DNA of 24,326 nucleotides from JBIOJB01 sp044450465 (GTDB lineage Bacteria; Chloroflexota; Dormibacteria; Dormibacterales; Dormibacteraceae): NCBI GenBank assembly GCA_044450465.1, contig JBIOJB010000045.1, positions 1 through 24,326 of the forward strand, given 5' to 3'. Every line of letters begins with the position of its first letter. Positions within the stretch are counted from its first letter, which is position 1. Shown in pieces: positions 14,037 through 21,810 of the stretch. Both the position numbers and the translations under genes were made by a program. A model generated the notes under the pieces. It was given only the letters and a program-made list of their open reading frames with translations. It ran no database searches and had not been told where the DNA came from.

Positions 14037-15545
14037 GTGCAGTTAGTCCTCAGCTGGCCGATCCGCCTGGCGATCATCGCCGTGCTCCTCTTCGCGATCG
14101 TGGTCGACGGAGCGGGCTACATCTACAGGATCGGAAACCACTACCCTCTGACCGGCAATGTGCCGGGGCTGCCGCCCAACCTCGGGGGCTGGCAGCTCTA
14201 CATCCACAAAGGCCTGGACCTGGCCGGCGGAACGCATATCGACTACCAGATGACCCACTGCCCTGGCGGGCAGTGCACCGCTGACGTACAGCAGCGGACC
14301 ATCGCGGTGATCAACAAGCGGGTCAACGCCCTCAACGTGAGCGAGCCTGAGATTCGCGGGGCTGCCAACAACCGCATCACCGTGGATCTGGCAGGGGTCA
14401 CCGCCGACCAGGCGCAGAAGACGATTGGGGCAGTTTCCAAGCTCGTCTACACGAAGTGGGTTCAAGACGCCAAGGTGACGAACGGGCCGGAGCCCGGGTA
14501 CAAGCCTGCGTTTGTCGGTTTGACCGGAGACGACATCTCGAACGCTTCGGCGGGGCTGGACCAGTCCGGCGTGAGCTGGGTGGTCAACATCACGTTCACG
14601 TCACGTGGGGCTGGAGTTTTCGGAGACCTGACCCGCGCCAACGTCGCGGCCTGCCCTGGTGATCCGAACTCAACCGCCACCGCAAGCTGTCCTGAACGCT
14701 TCCTCACGATCTGGCTCGACCTCACCCAGGACGACATCAACAACTGGGAGAACCCCGACTACGCCGCCAGGGTGAGCGGCAACTACGACACCGCCTGTCT
14801 CGCTACGGCGACGGCGACGACGGTCTGCGGAAAGCAGCTCACCAACGCCATCACCCTGCAGGAGATCGACGGGGGGCAGGCCCAGATCTCGGGAGGATCC
14901 GGAGGCTTCACCCAGGCCGCCGCCAACGACCTCGCGACCGGCATCAACGCTGGCTCGCTGCCGGTGGACCTGCAGGTGCTCGACGTGACGCAGGTCGGCT
15001 CCACACTTGGAGCCCAGTCGGTGAGGCTCAGCCTGGCCGCCGGACTGCTCGGCCTGACGATCGTCGTCATCTTCATGGTGGTGTATTACAGGGTGCCCGG
15101 CCTGCTCGCGAGCATCGCCCTCCTGTTCTATGCGGCCGCAGTGCTGGCCGTCTTCAAAGTGGTTCCCGTGACCCTGACCCTGGCGGGCATCACCGGCTTC
15201 ATCCTGTCGGTGGGCATGGCGGTCGACGCCAACGTCCTTATCTTCGAGCGGTTCAAGGAAGAGGTGCGCGCTGGGCGCACCATCGCGGCGGCGGTCGACG
15301 CCGCTGTGCGGCGTGCCTGGCCGGCGATCAGGGACTCCAACACCTCGACCTTCATCACGTGCGTGATCCTCGGCTTTGTCGGCCCGCCTGCGGTCAAAGG
15401 CTTTGCGATCACGCTGGGCATCGGCGTCGTGGCCAGCCTGATCTCCTCCATCGTCGTCACCCACAACCTGCTGGCCATCGTGCTCACCGCCACCAGCCTC
15501 AGGCGACCGGGGCTGCTGGGAGTCGACCGTGTCAGAACTGTCTGA
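14037..15545 (+). CDS. secD: Protein translocase subunit SecD
   Basis: The protein has 502 aa; with SecF it forms the proton-driven RND-type motor that pulls preproteins out of SecYEG. A first transmembrane helix (about 8-24) is followed by the GLDLAGG motif (59-65) and a large extracytoplasmic P1 domain. A C-terminal block of five transmembrane helices (about 328-485) includes VGMAVDANVLIFERFKEE, the conserved TM4 signature. Six cysteines fall in the extracytoplasmic part, at 75/80, 206/218 and 254/264, which is unusual for SecD and suggests disulfide-stabilised loops. The GTG at 14037 has no Shine-Dalgarno; TAGACT lies just upstream. The end overlaps secF by 17 nt. Confidence 0.95.
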   Translation: MQLVLSWPIRLAIIAVLLFAIVVDGAGYIYRIGNHYPLTGNVPGLPPNLGGWQLYIHKGLDLAGGTHIDYQMTHCPGGQCTADVQQRTIAVINKRVNALNVSEPEIRGAANNRITVDLAGVTADQAQKTIGAVSKLVYTKWVQDAKVTNGPEPGYKPAFVGLTGDDISNASAGLDQSGVSWVVNITFTSRGAGVFGDLTRANVAACPGDPNSTATASCPERFLTIWLDLTQDDINNWENPDYAARVSGNYDTACLATATATTVCGKQLTNAITLQEIDGGQAQISGGSGGFTQAAANDLATGINAGSLPVDLQVLDVTQVGSTLGAQSVRLSLAAGLLGLTIVVIFMVVYYRVPGLLASIALLFYAAAVLAVFKVVPVTLTLAGITGFILSVGMAVDANVLIFERFKEEVRAGRTIAAAVDAAVRRAWPAIRDSNTSTFITCVILGFVGPPAVKGFAITLGIGVVASLISSIVVTHNLLAIVLTATSLRRPGLLGVDRVRTV

Positions 15546-16545
15546 CGCCGAAGAGCAGGCGCAGCTGACCGCCGCTCAAGTCGAAGCTCAGAACCAGGAC
15601 GAGCCCAAGGAGCAGCGGCCGGTCGAGCCACGGGTGCGGAAGCTCAACATCATCGGCCGGCGCAACTGGTACTTCGCGCTGTCGCTGCTCATCATCATCC
15701 CGGGCATCATCGCGATGGCCACCTGGCACTTTCGCCTGGGCATCGATTTCGCCGGCGGCACCGAGTTCACTCTGCTGTTCCAAGACCATCCGACCGCCGC
15801 CGCGGTCAACAGCGCGGTCAACAGCGTCCTCGGAGCCGAGAACTCAACGGGTGTGGTGATCGAGACGGGGAACGGCGGCTTCATCATCCGCACCGGCCCG
15901 ACTTCGCCGCAACAGCAGAAGCTGATCGAGGATCAGCTGCAGTCGAAGCTCGGGCCCATGACCCCGCAGAGCGTGCTCGAGGTGGGTGGGACGATCGCCG
16001 GCGAGACAATTGGTTTTGCCCTGCTTGCCGTCGTCCTCGCGTCGGTGGCGATCCTCTTCCTGCTCGCCATCCGCTTCCGCAAGGTTCCCGGCGGCTGGCG
16101 CGCGGGGTTTCAGTTCGGAGGCTCGGCGCTCGCGGCCCTCCTCCACGACGTATTCATCCTGACGGGCATATTCGCGATTCTTGGGCACTTCGACCGGATC
16201 GGCGAGATCAACAGCCTTTTCGTCACCGCGGTGCTCACCGTGGTCGGTTTCTCTGTGCACGACACCATCGTCGTGTTCGACCGGATTCGCGAGAACCTGA
16301 GGGTCAGCCAGCGGCTGTCCTTCGAGCAGGTGGTCAACCTCAGCATCATGCAGACCGCGGCGCGGTCGATCATCACGAGCTTCACAGTCGTGTTGGTGCT
16401 GGCCGCGATCCTGTTGACGGGTGGCGACACCTTGAAGGGATTCGCGCTGGCCTTGATGATCGGCATTGTCTCGGGCACCTACAGCTCCATCTTCAACGCA
16501 GCCCCGCTGTTGGTCGTGTGGCGAAGGGTCCAGCAGCTCCGCTGA
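15529..16545 (+). CDS. secF: Protein translocase subunit SecF
   Basis: The protein has 338 aa; partner of SecD. A hydrophilic, acidic N-terminal tail of about 35 residues precedes TM1 (NWYFALSLLIIIPGIIAMA). A short extracytoplasmic domain with GIDFAGGTEF follows, then five C-terminal transmembrane helices carrying LLHDVFILTGIFAI and VVGFSVHDTIVVFDRIREN, the SecF TM4 signature. The start is GTG at 15529, inside the last 17 nt of secD, with GGGAG at 15518-15522 placed 6 nt upstream, so translation is coupled. An ordinary secDF pair with no fusion; YajC is absent from this window. Confidence 0.96.
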   Translation: MSELSDAEEQAQLTAAQVEAQNQDEPKEQRPVEPRVRKLNIIGRRNWYFALSLLIIIPGIIAMATWHFRLGIDFAGGTEFTLLFQDHPTAAAVNSAVNSVLGAENSTGVVIETGNGGFIIRTGPTSPQQQKLIEDQLQSKLGPMTPQSVLEVGGTIAGETIGFALLAVVLASVAILFLLAIRFRKVPGGWRAGFQFGGSALAALLHDVFILTGIFAILGHFDRIGEINSLFVTAVLTVVGFSVHDTIVVFDRIRENLRVSQRLSFEQVVNLSIMQTAARSIITSFTVVLVLAAILLTGGDTLKGFALALMIGIVSGTYSSIFNAAPLLVVWRRVQQLR

Positions 16546-16610
16546 GCGGACAACTTCTTGCGCACCGCCGAAACGACCTCCTGGTAACGTGTCCCCTGGA
16601 AGCCCCATAC

Positions 16611-17081
16611 ATGCCGACCTGGCCAATAACGTCAATCAGAGAGCTGCTCGAGCCGACGGTGAAGCACATGGGTTACGAGCTTTACTCGCTGGACCAGTCA
16701 GGGCAGTCGGGCCGGACGCTGCGGGTTTCGATCGACCATGCCGAGCCCATCTCGATTGAGGACTGCGAGCGCGTGAGCCGCGTGGTGGGTCCCCTGCTCG
16801 ATCACTCCAACCTGATCGACGGCCGATACGACCTCGAAGTTTCGTCGCCCGGCGCGGAACGGCCGATGCGCAGTCACGAGGAGTACGAACGCTTCAATGG
16901 CCATCGGGTCAATGTCCGCTATCGGTCAGGCGAGAGTGAGACCGTGGTCGAGGGCCAGCTGGTCGCCGTCGACTCTGCGGGAATCGCGGTTCAAGCACTC
17001 GGAGCGCGCGGGCGCGCGCCGGTGGTGGTCCACATTTCATGGGAAGACGTTGTCGCGGGCAGGCTCGCGGTCTCCTTCTGA
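16611..17081 (+). CDS. rimP: Ribosome maturation factor RimP
   Basis: 156 aa, normal for RimP, which assists 30S assembly by promoting S12 incorporation. The N-terminal domain contains LEPTVKHMGYELYSLDQSG and the C-terminal domain DLEVSSPGAERPMRSHEEYERFNGHRVNVRY, both diagnostic. I chose ATG at 16611 because IRELLEPTVKHMGYEL follows at the usual distance; an upstream GTG at 16518 would overlap secF and add unrelated sequence. GGAAG lies just upstream, and TGGTAACGT (16582-16590) could be an extended -10. rimP-nusA adjacency is conserved widely. Confidence 0.94.
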   Translation: MPTWPITSIRELLEPTVKHMGYELYSLDQSGQSGRTLRVSIDHAEPISIEDCERVSRVVGPLLDHSNLIDGRYDLEVSSPGAERPMRSHEEYERFNGHRVNVRYRSGESETVVEGQLVAVDSAGIAVQALGARGRAPVVVHISWEDVVAGRLAVSF

Positions 17082-18075
17082 GCCCTCAACGGAGAGCCTG
17101 GCCGAGGCGCTGACCGCGCTTTGCGCAGAGCTGGGCATCCCGTTTGACGAGATGCTTCACACGGTGGAGGTAGCCCTTGCCGCGGCCTACACGCGTGCTT
17201 TTGCTCCAAAGGGTGAGGTCACGGTCCGGTTGGACACGGAGACCGGCGCGCTCGAGGTCCTTGCGCACGTGGTCCGTGAGGACGGCACCCAGGCCGTCGA
17301 GCAGCTCCCGTCCGAGTCTTTCAAGCGCATGGCCGCCCAGACGGCCAAGCACGCGGTGCTCCGCCATATCCACCACCTGGAGAGAGACAAGGTGCTGCGA
17401 GATGTCGCGGAGCACCGGGGCGAGCTGGCGTCCGGGGTGGTCGATCGCGTCGAGGCCGGCACGGTCTACGTTGACCTCGGCAGAGCCGAAGGCGTCATGC
17501 CGCCAGAGGAGCAGATACCGGGCGAGGAGCTCATCCCGGGCCGCCCGGTGCTGGTCGTGATCCTCGACGCCGAGCGCAACCCGCACCAGGCGCAGGTGCG
17601 CGTATCGCGAGCATCGCGGTCGTTTGTCCACGGCCTTCTCGAGGCCGAGGTGCCGGAGATCAAGTCCGGAAGGGTGCAGATCCGCGCCATCGCTCGCGAG
17701 CCCGGCCTTCGGACGAAGATCGCGGTATCCGCGAGCGAGCCCGGAATCGATCCGGTAGGCGCCTGCGTCGGCCCGCGGGGAGTGCGTCACCGGGCCGTGC
17801 TGAGCGAGCTGTCCAACGAGCACATCGACATGGTGCCGTGGTCCGATGACCCGGGAGCGCTGGTGGCCGCGGCGCTCGGACCGGCCAAGGTCGACTCGGT
17901 TGCGATCGACCGGGTGACGCGCACGGCGACAGTGCTCGTGCCGCGCGCCCAGCTGTCACTGGCCATCGGCCGCGACGGCCAGAACGCCCGGCTGGCGGCC
18001 AAGCTAACGGGCCTGCGCATCGACATCAAAGCGAGCGAGCCCGAGGGTCAGGGTGGCGAAGCCGCGTCCGAATGA
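17050..18075 (+). CDS. nusA: Transcription termination/antitermination factor NusA
   Basis: About 341 aa from TTG at 17050. NusA binds RNA polymerase and controls pausing, termination and antitermination. Domains: N-terminal RNAP-binding domain (ELGIPFDEMLHTVEVALAAAYTRAF), S1 domain (GELASGVVDRVEAGTVYVDLGRAEGVMP), KH1 (SEPGIDPVGACVGPRGVRHRAVLSEL) and KH2 (QLSLAIGRDGQNARLAAKLTGLRIDI). There are no C-terminal acidic repeats, as in Gram-positive NusA. The start is unresolved. Family alignment expects it near 17095-17110, where only CTG codons occur (17098, with GGAG just 3 nt away, and 17110). TTG at 17050 is the nearest canonical codon and overlaps rimP by 32 nt; ATG at 17152 would cut into the first conserved helix. 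Confidence 0.92.
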   Translation: MSRAGSRSPSEPSTESLAEALTALCAELGIPFDEMLHTVEVALAAAYTRAFAPKGEVTVRLDTETGALEVLAHVVREDGTQAVEQLPSESFKRMAAQTAKHAVLRHIHHLERDKVLRDVAEHRGELASGVVDRVEAGTVYVDLGRAEGVMPPEEQIPGEELIPGRPVLVVILDAERNPHQAQVRVSRASRSFVHGLLEAEVPEIKSGRVQIRAIAREPGLRTKIAVSASEPGIDPVGACVGPRGVRHRAVLSELSNEHIDMVPWSDDPGALVAAALGPAKVDSVAIDRVTRTATVLVPRAQLSLAIGRDGQNARLAAKLTGLRIDIKASEPEGQGGEAASE

Positions 18076-18310
18076 ACCGGTGCGCACGTGCGTCGGCTGC
18101 CGCCAGGAGGCCGCCAAGGCGGCCATGATCCGGCTCGTGCGCCGGGCCGGCGGGGGCGCTGCGATCGACGGCGACAGACCGGGTCAGGGGCGGGGCGCTT
18201 ACCTGCATCGCAGCCCGGATTGCGCTGCCATCGCGCGCAAAAAAGGAACTCTGGAGAGAGCTCTCCGGACCGCGATTCAACCGGAGCTGTGGTCCGAACT
18301 GATCGCGTAG
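18053..18310 (+). CDS. rnpM: YlxR/RnpM family RNA-binding protein
   Basis: The protein has 85 aa, the usual size of this family. Signatures are VRTCVGCRQEAAKAAMIRLVR near the N-terminus and GRGAYLHRSPDC in the middle, with the conserved Cys and Arg residues. In Bacillus the protein (YlxR, renamed RnpM) has been reported to bind RNase P RNA and modulate RNase P. The GTG start lies inside the last 23 nt of nusA with GAGGG at 18043-18047, 5 nt upstream, so it is coupled to nusA. The L7Ae-like ylxQ that often follows is absent. A 55-nt gap with a candidate promoter separates it from infB. Confidence 0.92.
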   Translation: MAKPRPNEPVRTCVGCRQEAAKAAMIRLVRRAGGGAAIDGDRPGQGRGAYLHRSPDCAAIARKKGTLERALRTAIQPELWSELIA

Positions 18311-18347
18311 CCGGTGGCCCTTCAAGTTTCGAATTGGCCGGGGACGG

Positions 18348-18353
18348 CATAAT
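18348..18353 (+). promoter_or_regulatory. Candidate -10 element for infB
   Basis: CATAAT differs from TATAAT at one position and ends 12 nt before the infB ATG (18366). No Shine-Dalgarno precedes that ATG, so an almost leaderless transcript is plausible. No convincing -35 is visible. It would give infB expression independent of the nusA unit. Confidence 0.35.
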
Positions 18354-18365
18354 CAGTAGTCCGGC

Positions 18366-20348
18366 ATGAAAGCACACGAACTCGCGCGCGAACTTGGCAT
18401 CAGCCAGAAGGAGCTGGTGAACTTCCTCCAGCAGCGAAGGCTGACCCGAAACGCTGCCGCGCCGCTGGCGCCCGGCGCCATTGAGGCAGCGCGGTCAGCG
18501 TTCAAGCCGGTGACCGCGGCGCCGAAGATCGAATCCAACGGTGACAGGCGGGTCGTCCTCCCGCCAACGCTCTCGGTCAAGGACCTGGCCGAACGGCTCG
18601 GAGTGAGCCCGGTCGAGGTGATCAAGAAGCTCATGGCATCCAAGATCCTCGCCACCATCAACCAGGTGATCGACTTCGCCACGGCCGAGATCGTGGCAGA
18701 CGAGTTCGGCTTCACGGTCGATACGGTCAGCAGCGAGGACGTGGTCGCGATGGAGTCTGCCGAGGGCGAGGGCGATGTCGTCACGACGTCACGAGAGGAG
18801 CTGTTCTCACTGGCCAATGAGGACAAGTCCAAGCTCAAGCCCCGCCCGCCGATAGTGACGGTGCTCGGCCATGTCGACCACGGAAAGACATCCATCCTGG
18901 ACGCGATTCGCAAGACGCGTGTCGCAGCGGGTGAGGCCGGCGGCATCACCCAGCGCATCGGCGCCTACAAGATCGAGACTGCCGACGGCCACCCCGTCGT
19001 CTTCGTTGACACGCCGGGCCACGAAGCCTTCACCGCGATGCGAGCCCGGGGCGCTCAGGTCACGGACCTCGTCGTGCTCGTGGTCGCCGCGGACGACGGT
19101 GTCATGCCGCAGACGGTCGAGGCGATCCAGCATGCCCGCGCGGCCAAGGTGCCGATCATCGTCGCCATCAACAAGATGGACAAGCCCGACGCCAACGCCG
19201 ACCGGGTACACCAGGAGCTCGCCGAGCAGGGGATCGTCACGAGGCACTATGGCGGTGAGCATGAATGCGTGCACCTCAGCGCCAAGACGGGCAAAGGCAT
19301 CGACGACCTGCTGACGACCATCGTCCTCTCGTCCGACATTCTCGAGCTCAAGGCGAACCCTGACCGCAACGCCATCGGCACCATCGTCGATGCCCACCTC
19401 GAGCGCGGGCGCGGCCCGGTGGCGACCGTGCTGGTCCAGGCGGGGACGCTGCGAGTCGGCGACGACTTCGTGTGCGGCCACATCTATGGCCGCGTTCGCG
19501 CGCTTGCCGACGACCGCGGGAAGAGCGTGAACGAGGCGGCGCCGGCGACGCCTGTCGTCGTTTCGGGTATGAGCGAGGTGCCGCAGGCCGGCGACATCTT
19601 CCAGGTCGTCGGGTCGGAGAAGGCGGCGCGACAGATCGCGCTGACGAAGCTGACCGAGAAGCGCACCCAGGAGGCCGCCCGCGACATCGCACCACGGATC
19701 ACGCTGGAGGAGCTTGCACGGCGGGCCAAAGAAGGTGAGGTCAAAGAGCTCAGCCTCGTCGTCAAAGCCGACGCCCAGGGCACGCTTGAGGCGTTGCTCA
19801 GCGCGCTGCAGAAGATCGAGGACCCTGTGGTCGCGATCAAGATCGTCGGCCAGGGAGTAGGGGCCGTCAGCGACTCCGACCTCCTGCTGGCGGGCGTGTC
19901 CAACGCGATCATCGTGTGCTTCAACCTGAAGGCCACGCCCGCATCGACCGCCGCCGCCGAGCGTGCCAAGGTCGAGGTGCGCTACTACGACGTCATCTAC
20001 AAGCTCACTGAAGACGTGGAGCGCGCCGCCAAGGGCTTGCGCGAACCCACCTACCGCCAGATCCACGAGGGGAGGGTCGAGGTCATCACCCCGATCAAGA
20101 TCCCTCGCCTCGGAATCATCGCCGGAAGCCGCGTGCTGGAGGGCAAGGTCAGCCGTGGAGGCTGGGTCAAGCTGACGCGTGGCAAGGAGCAAATGTTCGA
20201 AGGCCGCATCAGCTCGCTGAAGCATTTCAAGGAAGACGCCCGAGAGATGCCGGCCGGGCAGGAGTGCGGCATCGGGCTCGAGAGCTTTGAGGACTTTCAG
20301 CCCGGCGACACGATGGAGACATTCCGGCTCGAGCGGGAAGAAATCTAG
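18366..20348 (+). CDS. infB: Translation initiation factor IF-2
   Basis: The protein has 660 aa, a short form of IF2. Two IF2_N modules are visible (residues about 1-46, MKAHELARELGISQKELVNFL; and about 67-118, LSVKDLAERLGVSPVEVIKKL), with no long charged or repetitive linker between them. The G domain has G1 GHVDHGKT (168-175), G2 GGITQRIGA (192-200), G3 DTPGH (215-219), G4 NKMD (269-272) and G5 SAK (305-307). C-terminal domains II to IV follow, including VVKADAQGTLEAL and VRYYDVIYKLTEDVERA. IF2 delivers fMet-tRNA to the 30S and promotes subunit joining. No Shine-Dalgarno is seen before the ATG; CATAAT lies 12 nt upstream. Confidence 0.97.
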   Translation: MKAHELARELGISQKELVNFLQQRRLTRNAAAPLAPGAIEAARSAFKPVTAAPKIESNGDRRVVLPPTLSVKDLAERLGVSPVEVIKKLMASKILATINQVIDFATAEIVADEFGFTVDTVSSEDVVAMESAEGEGDVVTTSREELFSLANEDKSKLKPRPPIVTVLGHVDHGKTSILDAIRKTRVAAGEAGGITQRIGAYKIETADGHPVVFVDTPGHEAFTAMRARGAQVTDLVVLVVAADDGVMPQTVEAIQHARAAKVPIIVAINKMDKPDANADRVHQELAEQGIVTRHYGGEHECVHLSAKTGKGIDDLLTTIVLSSDILELKANPDRNAIGTIVDAHLERGRGPVATVLVQAGTLRVGDDFVCGHIYGRVRALADDRGKSVNEAAPATPVVVSGMSEVPQAGDIFQVVGSEKAARQIALTKLTEKRTQEAARDIAPRITLEELARRAKEGEVKELSLVVKADAQGTLEALLSALQKIEDPVVAIKIVGQGVGAVSDSDLLLAGVSNAIIVCFNLKATPASTAAAERAKVEVRYYDVIYKLTEDVERAAKGLREPTYRQIHEGRVEVITPIKIPRLGIIAGSRVLEGKVSRGGWVKLTRGKEQMFEGRISSLKHFKEDAREMPAGQECGIGLESFEDFQPGDTMETFRLEREEI

Positions 20349-20421
20349 CCAGCGTGACTTGCCGTTTACAAGGGCCTATACGAACTCCTGGCCACGGCCT
20401 GGAGCTCGGGGCGATTTCAGC

Positions 20422-20426
20422 GGAGG
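20422..20426 (+). promoter_or_regulatory. Shine-Dalgarno deciding the rbfA start
   Basis: GGAGG lies 5 nt before ATG at 20432. It favours that ATG over the in-frame GTG at 20354, which has no ribosome binding site and would add 26 residues unlike the family. Confidence 0.8.
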
Positions 20427-20431
20427 TCGTC

Positions 20432-20809
20432 ATGACCAGCTACCGCGCCGACCAGGTCGGGGCACAGGTTCGAGAGGAGATCATGTCCATCATCAGGCGT
20501 GACCTCAAGGACCCCAGGATTGGCTTCGTAAGCATCACCGCGGTTCGCATGTCGCCGGACCTGCGCCAGGCTCGCGTGCGAGTCAGCGTGCTCGGGAGCG
20601 AGGAGCAGCAGAAGAAAAGCCTGGCCGGCCTCGCGTCCGCGACGGGTTTGATAAGGCACGAGCTCGGCCGGCGGCTGCAAAACCTGAAGTTCTCGCCCGA
20701 GCTCAGGTTCGAGCTCGACCCGTCCATCGAGTACAGCGTTCACATCGCCGAGCTCTTGAAAGAGGTGCTCCCGAAGCGCGGCGCCGGTGACCCGGAGGAC
20801 GAGTCATAG
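20432..20809 (+). CDS. rbfA: Ribosome-binding factor A
   Basis: 125 aa from ATG at 20432; a KH-fold protein that binds the 30S subunit and helps mature 16S rRNA. Family features are SYRADQVGAQVREEIMSIIRRDLKDPRIGFVSITAVRMSPDLRQARVRVSVLG, and a C-terminal HELGRRLQNLKFSPELRFELDPSIEYSVHIAELL. GGAGG 5 nt upstream supports this start. The stop TAG (20807-20809) overlaps the apparent ATA start of nrnA (20806). Placement after infB is standard. Confidence 0.96.
   Translation: MTSYRADQVGAQVREEIMSIIRRDLKDPRIGFVSITAVRMSPDLRQARVRVSVLGSEEQQKKSLAGLASATGLIRHELGRRLQNLKFSPELRFELDPSIEYSVHIAELLKEVLPKRGAGDPEDES
20794..20798 (+). promoter_or_regulatory. Shine-Dalgarno deciding the nrnA start
   Basis: GGAGG lies 7 nt before ATA at 20806. 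TGA at 20788-20790 closes the nrnA frame just upstream, and no ATG, GTG or TTG occurs before the catalytic motif, so this site points to ATA initiation. Confidence 0.65.
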
Positions 20810-21810
20810 CCACGGCAAAGAGATCGACTCACGACCTGTACGACGAGATCAAAGATCTGATCGACGCCAACCAGGAGATCCTGATTTTTGGGCACAAGGA
20901 CGCCGACGGCGACACGCTCGGATGCAGCCTGGCCTTTGCCGAGGCGCTCCGTGGCGCGGGCAAGGACGTTTGGGTGCTGATCCCGCCTCCGCTGCCGGAC
21001 ATCTATGCGTTTCTGCCCGGCTTCAACGACATTCAGGTCGAGGCGCCCCGTGGAGTCGATCCTCGCCTAGCCTTCTTCTTCGATTCGGGCAACCTGGAGA
21101 GGTCCGGCGGCAGCGTGAAGCAGATCGCCGCCCAGGCCACGATTGTCAACGTCGACCATCACCCGTCGAACTCCAGGTTTGGCGACCTCAACCTGATCGA
21201 CCCCGACGCATCGGCCGTGGGCCAGATGGTCATGGAGATGCTCGATTACTTCGGGTATGAGCTAACGCCCGCCATAGCCACCAACCTCTATGTGGCGCTT
21301 CTCACCGACACGGGCGGATTCCGCCACGAAAACACCACTCCTCGCGCCCTCAGGGACGCGGCACGTCTCGCCGCGCTTGGCGCGGACCCTGGACGCATCG
21401 CGACCCAGGTCTACAAGATGCGACCCGAGACGACGCTGAAGCTCAGCGGCCTTGCGCTGGCGACGATGCGGGTCGAGCTCGACGGCAAGCTGGCATGGGC
21501 GATGGTGACGAGGCGGATGCTGAAGGAGGCGCATGCGGTGATGGCCGAGTCGGAGGGCATCATCGACACGCTCAACAGCGTGGCCGGGCTCGAGCTCGCG
21601 ATCATGTTCAAAGAGGTCCAGTCCGAGCTGACCAAGATCAGCGTGCGCAGCCGAGGGGCGGTGGACGCGGCGGCCATGTGCGCGACCTTCGGCGGTGGCG
21701 GCCACATCCGCGCGGCGGGCGCCGAGCTCGACAAGCCGATGGAGGAAGCGGTCAATCTGGTGCTGGCCGCGGCCAAGGAGGCGATCTTTGCCGCCTCGTC
21801 CAGCCGCTGA
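20806..21810 (+). CDS. nrnA: DHH-family nanoRNase / pAp phosphatase NrnA, apparent ATA start
   Basis: About 334 aa. DHH/DHHA1 phosphoesterase that degrades 2-5 nt RNAs and, in several bacteria, pAp or linear dinucleotides from c-di-AMP. Motif I GHKDADGD (about 29-36, with His30, Asp34 and Asp36), DSGNLERSG, the DHH motif in VDHHPSN, an LLTDTGGFRHENTT motif, and C-terminal DHHA1 with FGGGGHIRAAGAEL are all present. The first canonical in-frame start, GTG at 20974, lies past motif I and would remove essential metal ligands. The frame is closed by TGA at 20788. ATA at 20806, overlapping the rbfA TAG as ATAG and 7 nt after GGAGG, is the best start; CTG at 20833 is the alternative. The end overlaps truB by 23 nt. 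Confidence 0.93.
   Translation: MATAKRSTHDLYDEIKDLIDANQEILIFGHKDADGDTLGCSLAFAEALRGAGKDVWVLIPPPLPDIYAFLPGFNDIQVEAPRGVDPRLAFFFDSGNLERSGGSVKQIAAQATIVNVDHHPSNSRFGDLNLIDPDASAVGQMVMEMLDYFGYELTPAIATNLYVALLTDTGGFRHENTTPRALRDAARLAALGADPGRIATQVYKMRPETTLKLSGLALATMRVELDGKLAWAMVTRRMLKEAHAVMAESEGIIDTLNSVAGLELAIMFKEVQSELTKISVRSRGAVDAAAMCATFGGGGHIRAAGAELDKPMEEAVNLVLAAAKEAIFAASSSR
21775..21781 (+). promoter_or_regulatory. Shine-Dalgarno deciding the truB start
   Basis: AAGGAGG lies inside nrnA, 6 nt before TTG at 21788. It is among the strongest ribosome sites in the window and selects this TTG over the GTG or ATG codons further upstream. Confidence 0.75.

Noticed and set aside
20354..20431. 26-residue N-terminal extension of rbfA from GTG 20354
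   Set aside because: There is no Shine-Dalgarno at the GTG and the sequence does not resemble RbfA; GGAGG at 20422 points to ATG 20432.
20349..20431. Possible promoter before rbfA (TTGCCG, TATACG)
   Set aside because: The two hexamers are separated by only 12 nt, too short for a sigma-70-type promoter.
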